64,000 nt of DNA from CAWBOV01 sp963790525 (GTDB lineage Bacteria; Actinomycetota; Actinomycetes; Mycobacteriales; Jatrophihabitantaceae), in contig CAWBOV010000002.1 in NCBI GenBank assembly GCA_963790525.1, positions 682,001-746,000 on the forward strand, read 5' to 3'. The notes beneath the pieces are model-generated. The model had not been told where the DNA came from. It saw only the letters and a program-made list of their open reading frames with translations, and made no database searches. Below are positions 48,645-58,700 of this stretch, piece by piece (within the stretch, counting starts at the first letter, position 1; each line of letters begins with the position of its first letter). Position numbers and translations under genes: made by a program.

Positions 48645-50201
48645 ATGGAGCCCGGCCTGTGGTGGCAGAACGACGCCGTCTACCAGATCTACCCCCGTTC
48701 CTTCGCCGACAGCGACGGTGACGGTGTCGGGGATCTGCGCGGCATCATCGACCATCTCGACTACCTCGCCTCGCTGCAGGTCGGCTCGATCTGGCTGTCG
48801 CCGATCTTCCCGTCACCCATGGCCGATTTCGGCTACGACGTCAGCGACTACTGCGACATCGACCCCGTCTTCGGCACCCTCGCCGACCTCGACGAGCTGA
48901 CACGGGGCTGCCACGACCGCGGCATGAAGATCGTCCTGGACTGGGTGCTGAGCCACACCTCCGACCAGCACCCGTGGTTCGCCGAGTCGCGCTCGTCCCG
49001 CGACAACCCGCGACGCGACTTCTACGTGTGGCGGGACGGCGGCCCGGACGGAGGGCCGCCCAACAACTGGCAGTCGCGGTTCCAGGCCGTCGGCGGCGGT
49101 TGGACCCACGACGAGACGACCGGGCAGTGGTACCTGCACTCCTTCCTGGCCGAGCAGCCCGACCTGAACTGGGACAACCCCGCCGTCGAGGAGGCCATGC
49201 ACGACGTCATGCGGTTCTGGCTCGACCGCGGCATCGACGGCTTCCGCCTGGACGCCGTCCACCGCGTCGGCAAGGACCCGCTGCTGCGCGACAACGTCAC
49301 CGGGGAGGCGCCCCACGACGAGGACTGGGACAGCCTGCCGGCCCGGATGCAGGGCCTGCGCGCCGTCACCGACGCCTACCCCGAACGGATGCTGGTCGGC
49401 GAGCTGGCCATCAAGGATCTGACCCGGTTCGTCCGCTACCTCAACACCGGCGACCAGCTGCACATGGCGCACAACTTCGTCTTCATGGAACTGCCGTGGT
49501 CGGCCGACGCCTACCGCGACTCGATCGCGGAGTTCGAGGCGCTGTCGACGGGCCACACCTGGCCGGCCTGGTTCCTGGCCAATCACGACCTGCCGCGGGT
49601 GGCCAGCCGCTTCGACCACGACGGGCTGGGGCGGCAGCGCGCCCGGGCGGTCGGGGTGATGCTGTACGCCCTGCGCGGCACCCCGTTCGTCTACCAGGGG
49701 GAGGAGCTCGGCCTGCCCGACGCGGTCGTGCCCCCCGAACGGGTCATCGACGTCGACGGGCGGGACCCGCAGCGCGCGCCACTTCCCTGGCGTTCGCCCA
49801 CCGTCGCGGGGCCCGGTGCCGGGTTCACCAGCGGCGAGCCGTGGCTGCCGATCGTCGCCGACGCCGAGGCGCTGTCGGTCGAGCGGCAGGAGGCCGATCC
49901 GAGCTCCACGCTGAACCTGTTCCGGGCCCTCGCGGGGCTCCGGCGGCGCCGGTCAGCGCTCCGCCTGGGCAATCAGCACGTGCTGGACACCGGCCCGGAC
50001 ACGCTCGTCTGGCTGCGGCACGGCGAGGACGGCGACCAGCTGCTCGTCGCCGTCAACTTCACCGCGCGCGCCGTCGAGCTGCCGCTGGAGCACCCGGCGC
50101 GGCTGGTCCTGTCCAGCGACGCCGGCCGCCCGGCCGACTGGCAGGGCGCCGACGCCGTCGTCCTCGCCCCGAGCGAGGCGGTCATCCTCGACGTCGGCTG
50201 A
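48645..50201 (+). CDS. GH13 alpha-glucosidase
   Basis: A 518-residue cytosolic glycoside hydrolase of family 13 (oligo-1,6-/alpha-1,4-glucosidase type). The conserved regions are QIYPRSFADSDGDGVGDLRGI at the N-terminus, then GFRLDAVHR with nucleophile D203, the acid/base E253 in MLVGELAIKDL, and D315 in LANHDLPRVASRF. FVYQGEELGLPD is typical of the oligosaccharide-acting subgroup. No signal peptide, so it acts on imported or internal glucosides. Confidence 0.93.
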   Translation: MEPGLWWQNDAVYQIYPRSFADSDGDGVGDLRGIIDHLDYLASLQVGSIWLSPIFPSPMADFGYDVSDYCDIDPVFGTLADLDELTRGCHDRGMKIVLDWVLSHTSDQHPWFAESRSSRDNPRRDFYVWRDGGPDGGPPNNWQSRFQAVGGGWTHDETTGQWYLHSFLAEQPDLNWDNPAVEEAMHDVMRFWLDRGIDGFRLDAVHRVGKDPLLRDNVTGEAPHDEDWDSLPARMQGLRAVTDAYPERMLVGELAIKDLTRFVRYLNTGDQLHMAHNFVFMELPWSADAYRDSIAEFEALSTGHTWPAWFLANHDLPRVASRFDHDGLGRQRARAVGVMLYALRGTPFVYQGEELGLPDAVVPPERVIDVDGRDPQRAPLPWRSPTVAGPGAGFTSGEPWLPIVADAEALSVERQEADPSSTLNLFRALAGLRRRRSALRLGNQHVLDTGPDTLVWLRHGEDGDQLLVAVNFTARAVELPLEHPARLVLSSDAGRPADWQGADAVVLAPSEAVILDVG

Positions 50202-50237
50202 CCGCCGTCGCCTCCGGCTGGCCGCCGCGCCGTGCTC

Positions 50238-51380
50238 TCAGCGGCCGAGGACCGCGTCGGTCCACTCGTGCACGATCGGGCTGCCGGTGCCGAATCCCCA
50301 CAACAGCGCCAGCTGGACCACCGCCGCGCCCATCACGACCAACTGGAGGGCGGGCCGGGGCCGGCGCGGCAGGGCGATCAGGGCGACGGCGCCGAGCAGC
50401 ACGCTCACCTCGACGCGGGTGACGGTGAGCCCGATCCAGGCGCTGACGAAGATCCCCAGCGGCAGGATCGTGTAGCCCAGCGCCGCGACCTTGCTCCGGT
50501 TGGCGGCCAGCGCCGCGCCGATCACGAACAGCGGCGTCAGCAGGATCGGCAGCCACAGCACGTGGAACGCGGCGCGGAGCTGATGGATCACGCCGCCGTG
50601 GAAGGGCAATCCGGGCGCGGCGTCGGCGAGCCAGCCGAGCGCGGAACCGGTGAAGCGCCACTGCAGGAAGGTCCACCCCACGAAGAACGCCGCCGAGGGC
50701 AGCAGCAGTACCGCCGCGGCCGCGCGTCCCGTCTGCGGCTGACCGCGGAAGCGGAAGTTGGCGATCAGCGGTGCCGCCACGGCCAGGCCCACCGCGAACA
50801 GGAAGGCGAACGGATCGCACCCGGCGGCCAGCCCGACGGCCAGGCCCGCCTGGAAGCCGCCGAGCGTGTGACCCCGCAGGGCGAAGCGCAGGAACCCGTC
50901 CAGCGCGACGATGCACAGTGCCAGCGTCAGGAACGACTGCAGCTGCGAGGTCGCGGTCACGAGGAAGGCCGGCGAGGCCCCGAAGGAGACGGTCAGGAAG
51001 ACCACGACCGGGCCGGGGTACTGCAGCTGGATGAGCCGCTCGGCGATCGCGTGCAGCACGACGCCGCCCGCCACCGCCCCCAGGATGCCGAGCCACGCGG
51101 CGCTGCCCGGCACGATCGCCGCCAGCGCGGTGGGCAGCGGCGGGTACAGGTGGCGGACGAAGGACAGGTCGCTCGAACCCCACTTGATCAGGGATGCCTG
51201 GCGGGACAGCGTGGAGTTCGTCAGATCCCGGTAACCGTGGGTGTTGGCCTGCAGCGCCAGCGCGGCCAGCGGCAGCGCGATCAGTGCCCGGACGAGCCAG
51301 CGGTCGGCGGATTCAGCCGGCCAGCGCCGCAGGGGCACCGACCTCGATCGCACTGCGACCGGCTGCCGCGGGGTCGACAT
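50238..51380 (-). CDS. Polytopic membrane protein, partner of the GT2 synthase
   Basis: A protein of about 380 residues with about nine hydrophobic segments and a basic N-terminus. The first loop after TM1 contains GYRDLTNSTLSRQASLIKWGSSDLSFVRHLYPPLPTAL, where aromatic and acidic residues recall the luminal loops of GT-C-type glycosyltransferases, but no DxD is clear. It overlaps the 3' end of the GT2 gene by about 68 bp on the same strand, which suggests joint function in building or exporting the same glycan. ATG 51380 and GTG 51392 are both possible starts. The family is not recognised. Confidence 0.65.
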   Translation of the reverse strand: MSTPRQPVAVRSRSVPLRRWPAESADRWLVRALIALPLAALALQANTHGYRDLTNSTLSRQASLIKWGSSDLSFVRHLYPPLPTALAAIVPGSAAWLGILGAVAGGVVLHAIAERLIQLQYPGPVVVFLTVSFGASPAFLVTATSQLQSFLTLALCIVALDGFLRFALRGHTLGGFQAGLAVGLAAGCDPFAFLFAVGLAVAAPLIANFRFRGQPQTGRAAAAVLLLPSAAFFVGWTFLQWRFTGSALGWLADAAPGLPFHGGVIHQLRAAFHVLWLPILLTPLFVIGAALAANRSKVAALGYTILPLGIFVSAWIGLTVTRVEVSVLLGAVALIALPRRPRPALQLVVMGAAVVQLALLWGFGTGSPIVHEWTDAVLGR

Positions 51381-53244
51381 GACTGAGACCATGGGTCGTC
51401 TTCTCCCAGTAGTGCGGGCGGGTGATCAATTGCCACAGGCCTTTGTAGGACGCGATCGAGTGCATGATCCAGTAGAAGGGGTTCATCAGCCCCCACAACA
51501 CCAGCCAGTTCCGTCGCCGCCGGAACGCGCCCATCATCGACACCCACACCATGAGGGCGTTGCCGACGAGCAGGTTCGCCAGGCTGAGCCAGAGCACCCA
51601 TCCCGGGAAGTACGGCGCCATCGCCGCCGGCGAGACGAACAGGGACAGCACGAAGATCGCGTACAGGGGCAGCACCGCCAGGAACGACAGCGGGGTGCCC
51701 GCGATCAGCAACCCGAACGACAGCGTCTGCCGCAGCCCGGCCGTGCGGACGAGCCGCACCGGATGCCGGGTGTGGACGAGCACGGTCTGCATGTAGCCCT
51801 TGATCCAGCGTGACCGCTGGCGCAGCCAGTTGCCGTAGGCCCGGTTGGCCTCTTCGTAGGTCGTCGAGTTGACGACGCCGACGCGATAGCCGCGCGCCGC
51901 CGCGCGGATGCCGAGGTCGGCGTCCTCGGTGACGTTGAACGGGTCCCATCCGCCGAGCTCGCGCAGGCTCTCGGTGCGGAAGTGGTTCGACGTGCCGCCC
52001 AGCGGGATCGGCAGGCGCTCCCCGTCCAGTCCCGGGAGCATGTAGTCGAACCAGAACGAGTACTCCAGCGTGAACATCCGCGTCAGCATGTTCTCGTCGG
52101 CGTTGAAGTAGTTCAACGCGGCCTGCACGCAGACGGTGTTCTCGCTGGACTTCCGGAACGCAGCGACGGACTTCTTCAGCTGGTCGGGGTCGGGGCGGTC
52201 CTCGGCGTCGTAGATCACCAGGTACTCGCCGCGGGCGAGGAAGAGCCCGACGTTGCACGCCTTGGGCTTGGTCTTGGGCTGGCTGTCCGGCAGCACGATG
52301 AAGGTGATCGTGTGCGGGGGATTGCTCGCCCGCGCCGCCTCCAGGGTCTCCTCGTCGTCGGCTTCGAGCAGGAGCAGGATCTCGAGCTTGTCGGCCGGGT
52401 AGTCCAGGGCGCCCAGGTTGCGCACCAACTGGCCGACGATCTCCTTCTCCTTGTAGCAGGGGACGAGCACGGTGTAGACCGGCAGTTCGTCGTCGCGGAG
52501 CGCAGCCACCTCCTCGTCGGTCACGACCTCCTCGTACTCGCGTTCGGCGCCGGACATGCAGACGATGAACTTGAAGGCGATGCCGGCGAAGAACCCGAAG
52601 GCGATGACGAGGGCGACGGTGCTCAGCGTCCCGACGGGGAAGAAGATCGCGCACAGGACGACGACGGCGATCGCGACCCAGAGCACGACGCGCTGCGCCC
52701 GGTTGACCACGGTTCTCCCGCTCAGGCCGGGGTCCTGCCGCCACAGGCCGAGCGTCGCCTCGTCGAGGATCTCCGTGGCGTAGCCGCTCTGGATCGCCCG
52801 GGTGATCGACCACTCCGAACTGACCGCCAACCGCACGGGCCGGCCGAGGGCGTCCTCGATGTGCCGGCGCAGCTCGTCGGTGGGCCAGCGAGCCGTGATC
52901 ACCAGCAGCCGACCGTCGTCCTCCTCGGTGAGCGGGGCCCAGCGCTCGGCGACGAGCTGCTCGGGACGGATCCGCGCCAGTACCTGCGGGTCGAGGTCGA
53001 CGGACACCGCCTCGACGTAGTCGGCCCCCCACACCTCGGCGAGCGAGCGGTAGACGTCGCGCGGGCGGCAGGCGCCCATCGCGATGAGGACCGTGCCCAG
53101 CAGCGAGCCGGTGCGGATGCGGGTCGACTGCGCCTGGGCGAGCTCGCCGGCGTCGACCAGCCCGTCCCGCAGCAGCACGCGCGCGAGCTGGGCTTCGACA
53201 TCGTCGGTGCCGAGCAGTGTCTGCTCGAGCGGGGTCACGGCCAT
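51313..53244 (-). CDS. Family 2 processive glycosyltransferase with N-terminal MshEN-like domain
   Basis: A 643-residue membrane synthase. Residues about 15-165 resemble GspE/MshE N-terminal domains (VLLRDGLVDAGELAQAQ and LLGTVLIAMGACRPRDVYRSL repeats). Two membrane helices (about 185-230) precede the GT2 domain, with YTVLVPCYKE, YDAEDRPDP (metal-binding Asp), VTEDADLGIRAA (catalytic TED) and QRSRWIKGYMQT (Q-x-x-R-W), the signature of processive beta-glycan synthases. Several C-terminal helices follow. NfrB-like proteins have the same parts in another order. MshEN domains can bind c-di-GMP, so allosteric control is possible. ATG 53244 follows GAGAGG. Confidence 0.85.
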   Translation of the reverse strand: MAVTPLEQTLLGTDDVEAQLARVLLRDGLVDAGELAQAQSTRIRTGSLLGTVLIAMGACRPRDVYRSLAEVWGADYVEAVSVDLDPQVLARIRPEQLVAERWAPLTEEDDGRLLVITARWPTDELRRHIEDALGRPVRLAVSSEWSITRAIQSGYATEILDEATLGLWRQDPGLSGRTVVNRAQRVVLWVAIAVVVLCAIFFPVGTLSTVALVIAFGFFAGIAFKFIVCMSGAEREYEEVVTDEEVAALRDDELPVYTVLVPCYKEKEIVGQLVRNLGALDYPADKLEILLLLEADDEETLEAARASNPPHTITFIVLPDSQPKTKPKACNVGLFLARGEYLVIYDAEDRPDPDQLKKSVAAFRKSSENTVCVQAALNYFNADENMLTRMFTLEYSFWFDYMLPGLDGERLPIPLGGTSNHFRTESLRELGGWDPFNVTEDADLGIRAAARGYRVGVVNSTTYEEANRAYGNWLRQRSRWIKGYMQTVLVHTRHPVRLVRTAGLRQTLSFGLLIAGTPLSFLAVLPLYAIFVLSLFVSPAAMAPYFPGWVLWLSLANLLVGNALMVWVSMMGAFRRRRNWLVLWGLMNPFYWIMHSIASYKGLWQLITRPHYWEKTTHGLSHVDPAAAGRSAIEVGAPAALAG

Positions 53245-53463
53245 GGGTCGAACCTCTCGATTCCAGGCCGTCCTGCCCCCGCAAGCCCGACGACCAGCCT
53301 CATTCCCAGCGATGATCCCATAGACATCACCTTTTCTCCGGTCGGCGGCCCGGGTGGCCACCTCGGCCAGGAGCCGCGCCGGAGCCGGAGTGGCATACTG
53401 GTCAGGCCCATCTGTACGGCGACCGCGGGAGAATCAGCTATCAGCGAGCTCGACGGCACGCAG

Positions 53464-55701
53464 GTGGGCCAGCCGGCCGTCGCCGCCGAGATAGCCGCGG
53501 AGCAGCAGCACATCAGCCGCCTCTACGACCAGCTCGACGTGATGCGCGAGCAGGCCCAGGCGGCGCTGGCGCGGGCGACGAGCAGCGCCACGACCGGTAC
53601 GCCGGCCGCGCGGTCCGAGCGGGAGGCGTTCATCCAGCTGTACTCGGGGCGGGTGGCCCAGCTGCAGGCGGTCGAGCAGCGGCTGGCCTTCGGGCGCCTG
53701 GACCTGCTCGACGGCACCCGCCGCTACGTCGGGCGCATCGGCATCTCCGACGCCGACCGCAACGAACTGCTCGTGGACTGGCGCGCGCCCGCGTCGGAGC
53801 CGTTCTACCAGGCGACCGCGGCCCGTCCGCAGTCGGTGATCCGGCGCCGCCAGCTGTCCACGGCACGCCGTCGCGTCACCGCGGTCCAGGACGAGGTGCT
53901 CGATCTCGCAGCGTTCGAGGCGGCCGGCGTGGACGGCGGGCACATCGTCATCGGCGAGGGTGCGTTGTTCGCCAGTCTCGACGCCGCCCGCAGCGGGCGC
54001 ATGCGCGACATCGTCGCCACGATCCAGGCCGACCAGGACCGCGCCATCCGCGCTCCGCTCGCCGGGGTGTTCATCGTCCAGGGCGGCCCCGGGACCGGGA
54101 AGACCGCCGTCGCCCTGCATCGCACGGCGTTCCTGCTCTACGCCAACCGGCAGCGCATCGAGCGCTCCGGCGTGCTGCTCGTCGGGCCCAACCGCGTCTT
54201 CCTGCGCTACATCGAGCAGGTGCTCCCGGCGCTGGGCGAGGCCGACGCGGTGCTCATGGCCACACCGGGCGAGCTCTTCCCCGGGGTCAGCACCGACCTG
54301 CAGGACCCGCCCGAGCTGGCCGCGCTCAAGGGCGACGTGCGGATGGCGCAGGTGATCGCCGAAGCGGTCCGCCGCCGCCAGCGACTCATCGAGCGACCGC
54401 TCACCCTCGACGTCGACGGCACCAGGATCACCCTGGAGCCGCTGGCCGTCCGGCAGGCCCGCGAGCGGGCCCGGCGTTCGCGCGCGCGCCACAACCAGGC
54501 CCGCGTCGGCTTCGTCGCCGAGATCCTGCGCGGTCTGGTCCGGCAACTGGCCGAGGCCCGCAACCAGGAGCTGGACGAGGAGAACCGGGCGACGCTGCTG
54601 GCCGACCTGCACGAGTCGCCCGACGTCCGGCGCGAGGTCAACTGGTGCTGGGCGCCGATCAACCCGTACCGGCTGCTGCGTGACCTGTACGCCGACGAGC
54701 GCCACCGCGACGATGCCGCCCGGCGCCTGACCGTGGCCGAGCGCGCATCGCTGGCGCGGTCCCGGACGGCGCCCTGGACCGTGGCGGACGTCGCCCTGCT
54801 GGACGAGGCGGCCGAGCTGCTCGGGCCGGACGACAGTGCCAGCGCCGCCGACACCGCGCGCGCCGACGCCGAGCGCAAGGCGGAGGTGGCCTACGCCGAC
54901 TCGGTCCAGGACACGTTCGGCGGCAGCGAGTTCATCAGCGCCGAGGCGCTGGCCACCCGCTACGGGGCGTCCTACTCGCTCGGGAGCGTCGCCGAGCGGG
55001 CCGCCGGCGATCGCGAATGGGCCTACGGGCACGTCGTCGTGGACGAGGCGCAGGAACTGTCGCCGATGATGTGGCGGTTGATCATGCGGCGCAGCCCGGC
55101 GCGGTCGATGACGCTGGTCGGAGACGTCGCGCAGACCGGATCGCTCGCCGGCACCACGTCCTGGGCGGACACGCTGCGCCCCCACGTCGGCGACCGCTGG
55201 CAACTGGCCGAGCTGACGGTGAACTACCGCACGCCGGAGCAGATCATGGACGTGGCCGCCGCCGTCGTCCGGGCGGCCGGCCTGCGGGTGGTGGTGCCGA
55301 CGTCGGCGCGCCGGGGCAAGTACGAACCCGAGTACACCCGCCTGGCCGCGGGCGATCCCGCGCTGGCCGACGTCGTGCGCGCCGAGTGGGAACTGGCCGG
55401 TGAGGGGACGATCGCGGTGATCACGCCGCGCGGTGGGCATGCCGCCGTCGCCGCGCTGGTGACCGCCGCGCTGCCTGCCGGCGTCGTCACCTCCGACACC
55501 GGCGCGCTCGGCTCTCCCGTCTCCGTGCTGACCGTGGCCGACGCGAAGGGGCTGGAGTTCGACGGCGTCGTCCTCGTCGAGCCGGCCGCGATCGTGGCCG
55601 AATCACGGCAGGGGATCAACGACCTCTACGTGGCGCTGACCCGCCCGACGCAGCGCCTGCACGTCGTGCACTCGGGAGAGCTGCCGCCCGGCATGGGCTG
55701 A
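53464..55701 (+). CDS. HelD-like RNA polymerase-recycling SF1 ATPase
   Basis: A 745-residue UvrD-like protein of the HelD type. An N-terminal antiparallel coiled coil (about 1-80) would reach into the RNA polymerase channel; Walker A GGPGTGKT is at about 207-214, Walker B VVVDEAQELSPMMW at about 524, then motifs VGDVAQTG, ELTVNYRTPEQIM and VADAKGLEFDGVVLVEP. HelD removes stalled RNA polymerase, and relatives in actinobacteria protect against rifamycins. The start is uncertain: GTG 53464 gives the expected N-terminus (GQPAVAAEIAAEQQHISRLY), but no clear ribosome-binding site; CATACT at 53394 may be its -10. The 3' end overlaps the convergent helicase gene. Confidence 0.87.
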   Translation: MGQPAVAAEIAAEQQHISRLYDQLDVMREQAQAALARATSSATTGTPAARSEREAFIQLYSGRVAQLQAVEQRLAFGRLDLLDGTRRYVGRIGISDADRNELLVDWRAPASEPFYQATAARPQSVIRRRQLSTARRRVTAVQDEVLDLAAFEAAGVDGGHIVIGEGALFASLDAARSGRMRDIVATIQADQDRAIRAPLAGVFIVQGGPGTGKTAVALHRTAFLLYANRQRIERSGVLLVGPNRVFLRYIEQVLPALGEADAVLMATPGELFPGVSTDLQDPPELAALKGDVRMAQVIAEAVRRRQRLIERPLTLDVDGTRITLEPLAVRQARERARRSRARHNQARVGFVAEILRGLVRQLAEARNQELDEENRATLLADLHESPDVRREVNWCWAPINPYRLLRDLYADERHRDDAARRLTVAERASLARSRTAPWTVADVALLDEAAELLGPDDSASAADTARADAERKAEVAYADSVQDTFGGSEFISAEALATRYGASYSLGSVAERAAGDREWAYGHVVVDEAQELSPMMWRLIMRRSPARSMTLVGDVAQTGSLAGTTSWADTLRPHVGDRWQLAELTVNYRTPEQIMDVAAAVVRAAGLRVVVPTSARRGKYEPEYTRLAAGDPALADVVRAEWELAGEGTIAVITPRGGHAAVAALVTAALPAGVVTSDTGALGSPVSVLTVADAKGLEFDGVVLVEPAAIVAESRQGINDLYVALTRPTQRLHVVHSGELPPGMG

Positions 55702-58700
55702 CGTCGGCGCGCCGGCGATGGACGGCTGGACCGCCGACGCGGCCTCGACGTAGCGACAGAGGGCGTTGACCATCCGCAGCTGCACGGGATTGTGGACCTC
55801 GGCATCGAGCAGGGCCGGCGAGCCGACCAGGACCGTCAGCGCACGCGCCCGGGACACCGCGACGTTCAGGCGGTGGGTGTCGAAGAGGAAGTCCACCCCG
55901 CGGGGCGCGTCCGCGGCCGACGACGAGGCCAGCGAATAGATCACCACCGCCGCCTCCCGCCCCTGGAACCGGTCCACGGTGCCCACCTGCACCCCGTCCG
56001 GGACGCCGGCGGCGCGCAGGAGTGCCATGTGGGCGTTGTACGGCGTGACGACGAGGATGTCGTCGGCGGTCAGCGGTGCGACGACGCCCGTGTGCGAGAC
56101 CCACGGCCGTCCGAGCAGCCCGGAGACCAGGTCGGCCACCACCGCGGCCTCGAGCGGCGACTCCGATTCGCAGCCGGCGTGCTCGACCGGAACCCAGCGC
56201 AGTCCCGATCCGGAGAGCGGCCCGGAGCCCAGAACGGCCTGCTGCGCAAGGGATTTGTCTGCCAGCAGCCGGTCCTCGTAGGACAGCTGGGACACGAAGG
56301 ACGTGATCTCCGGGTGCATGCGCCACGTCGTGTCGAGAAAGACGCCTCGATCCGGGGGGACCGTGTCGTGCCCGCGGAGCCAGTGCTCCAACGCCGACAC
56401 CCCCGCGCCGTAGGGATGATCGGCCTGGCTGGGCTGGGCCAGCTGTTGCGGATCGCCCAGGAGCACCAGCGACCGCGCCGCGCGCGACACCGCCACGGTG
56501 TTGGCCAGCGAGAACTGCCCGGCCTCGTCCACGATCAGCACGTCGACGCTGTCGCGGAGGCTGTCGTGCGACCAGAGCCAGGCCGTCCCCCCGACGAGGC
56601 GGTGCTGACCGGAGGCCAGGCGGGCGGCGACGGCGTCGTTGGTGGCGACGCACTCCACGAGCTGATGGCCGCACCACTGCGACTCGTCGCTGCGCTGCAG
56701 GGAGGGGCGCCCGACCTTGGTCAGCAGGTTGCCGATGACCGCGTGTGACAGTGCGGTGATGCCGACCCGCAGCCCGGCGTCGAGCAGCGTCCGGATCAGC
56801 TCGGCACCCGCGGTCGACTTGCCGGTCCCGGGCGGCCCCTGGACTGCGAGGACGGCACCGTCGAGGGCCGACCCGATCCGGACCACCGCCTGCGCCGGGG
56901 TCTCGTCCGCGCGCACGAGCACCGAGGCAGGCACCGTGCCCGACAGCAGGCGCCCGGCCAGGATGTCCTGACCGGCCAGGATGCGTTCGGCCGACTCCGC
57001 GATCGAGACGCGCAGCACCCGGTCGAGGATCGGTGGCGGCGGGCCGAAGCCGCGGGAGGGCTTCGGCTCCAGCTTCTTCGAGCGCTTCACCTGGACCCAG
57101 CCGGCCTCGGCGTCGATGGCGACGATCTCGCCGACGGCCTTCTGGTCGGTGACGTCGATGGGCTTCACCCCGGGACGGAGCGACGTGAGCTGCGGCGGGA
57201 ACCGGTACTCCCAGACACTGGACTGCTTCACGTCCTGGACGTACTCCGGAGCTGCCAGCGGGCCCACGACCGCGCCGTCCTCGACCAGCTCGTCGTCGTC
57301 GAACTCCTGCCTGGCGAAGACCTCCCACCAGCCGGGGCGGGCCTCGCGGCGGTGCCAGCCCACCAGCCCCGCGAGCAGGGGACGCCCCGCGTCGAGCAAT
57401 CGCCCGGCGAGTTCGGTCTCCGCCTGTTCGTCCGCGCCGGGTTCGCTCGCGGTCACCTCCTCGGGCTGCGGGCGCCCCAGATCCGGCCCCAGCTCTGCGC
57501 GCCGCAGCTCGAGCCAGTCGTGCAGAGCCAGTGTCGACTCGACGTCCTCGCGGTTGTACCGCTCGATCTGGTCCAGGATCGACTGGTCGGGTTCGACCAG
57601 CCAGCGTTCGTAGGCGACGACGCTGTCCATCGCGTCGGACACGTCAGCGGTGGCCGCGCGGGTCCGTCCCCAGTAGAACGCCTCCAGCTTCTTGATCGAG
57701 TAGGACTCCTTGCTGATGCGCACGCCCTGCCGGACGACGGCGTACAGGTCGACCAGGACCTCGGCGCGCAGGAGGATGTCCAGCTCGGCCTCGCGCGTGC
57801 CGTGGCGCGACGTCATCCGCTGCAGCGCCGCCCGCTCGTACGGCGCGTAGTGGTACACGTGCAGGCCGGGGTCGGCCTGCCACCGCCGCATCAGCTCGTC
57901 GATGAGCTCCTCGACGAGCCGGCGCTCCCCGTCCGCGGAGTGCGCCCAGAAGGCCGTGAACGCCCCGGTCCGGTCGCCGACGCCGGCCAGGTACTCGCGC
58001 CCCGCCCAGGGGTCGCCCTCGAAGTCCAGGTACAGGTCGGCGGGGTCCGGCTCGGGCAGCCGCAGCAGGCCGAGCCCCGGTTCGACGGGGCGGATCAGCT
58101 CGTAGACGGGCTGACCGGTCTCGCGTTCGGCGAGCTGCAGGCGGGCCTGGTGTTGCAGCCGCTCCCGCGAGGCCCGGCCGATCGAGGTGGGCAGCGCGTC
58201 GAACGGCGCCCGCGCCAGGGCGGCCACCGTCCGGATCCCGGCCGCCTCGAGGGCCCGGGCGTGGTCACCGCGCATGAAGGCCACCAGTGAGAGGTGATCG
58301 GCGGCCCGCCACTCCGCAGCGCAGCGCGGCTCCCACCGGCATTGGCCGCAGTGCGCGACGGGTTCGGCGACGGTGTCGATCCCGTCGGCGAGGAAGGCAG
58401 AGAACCGGTGGCCCAGGCGGCGGGCATAGGCCTCGACGTCGGCGAACCGGAAGCGATGCAGCGCGCCGTCGCCCGCCACGACGGTCAGCAGGTGCGGCGG
58501 CCGGCCCTGGATCCGCCGCAGGTGTTCGCCGTAGTCGGCCATCTGCAGCAGGGCCGGCACCTTGAGCCGCCGCGCCAGCTTGGTGTCGGCGACGTCGTAG
58601 GACCACGCGCCGAGCGCCGACGCGTCGTCCGTGCGCAGCAGGAAGTCGGCGTGCCCGCGCCGCCCGCCGTGCAGGAAGGTGGCCTGGTAGATCACCTCGG

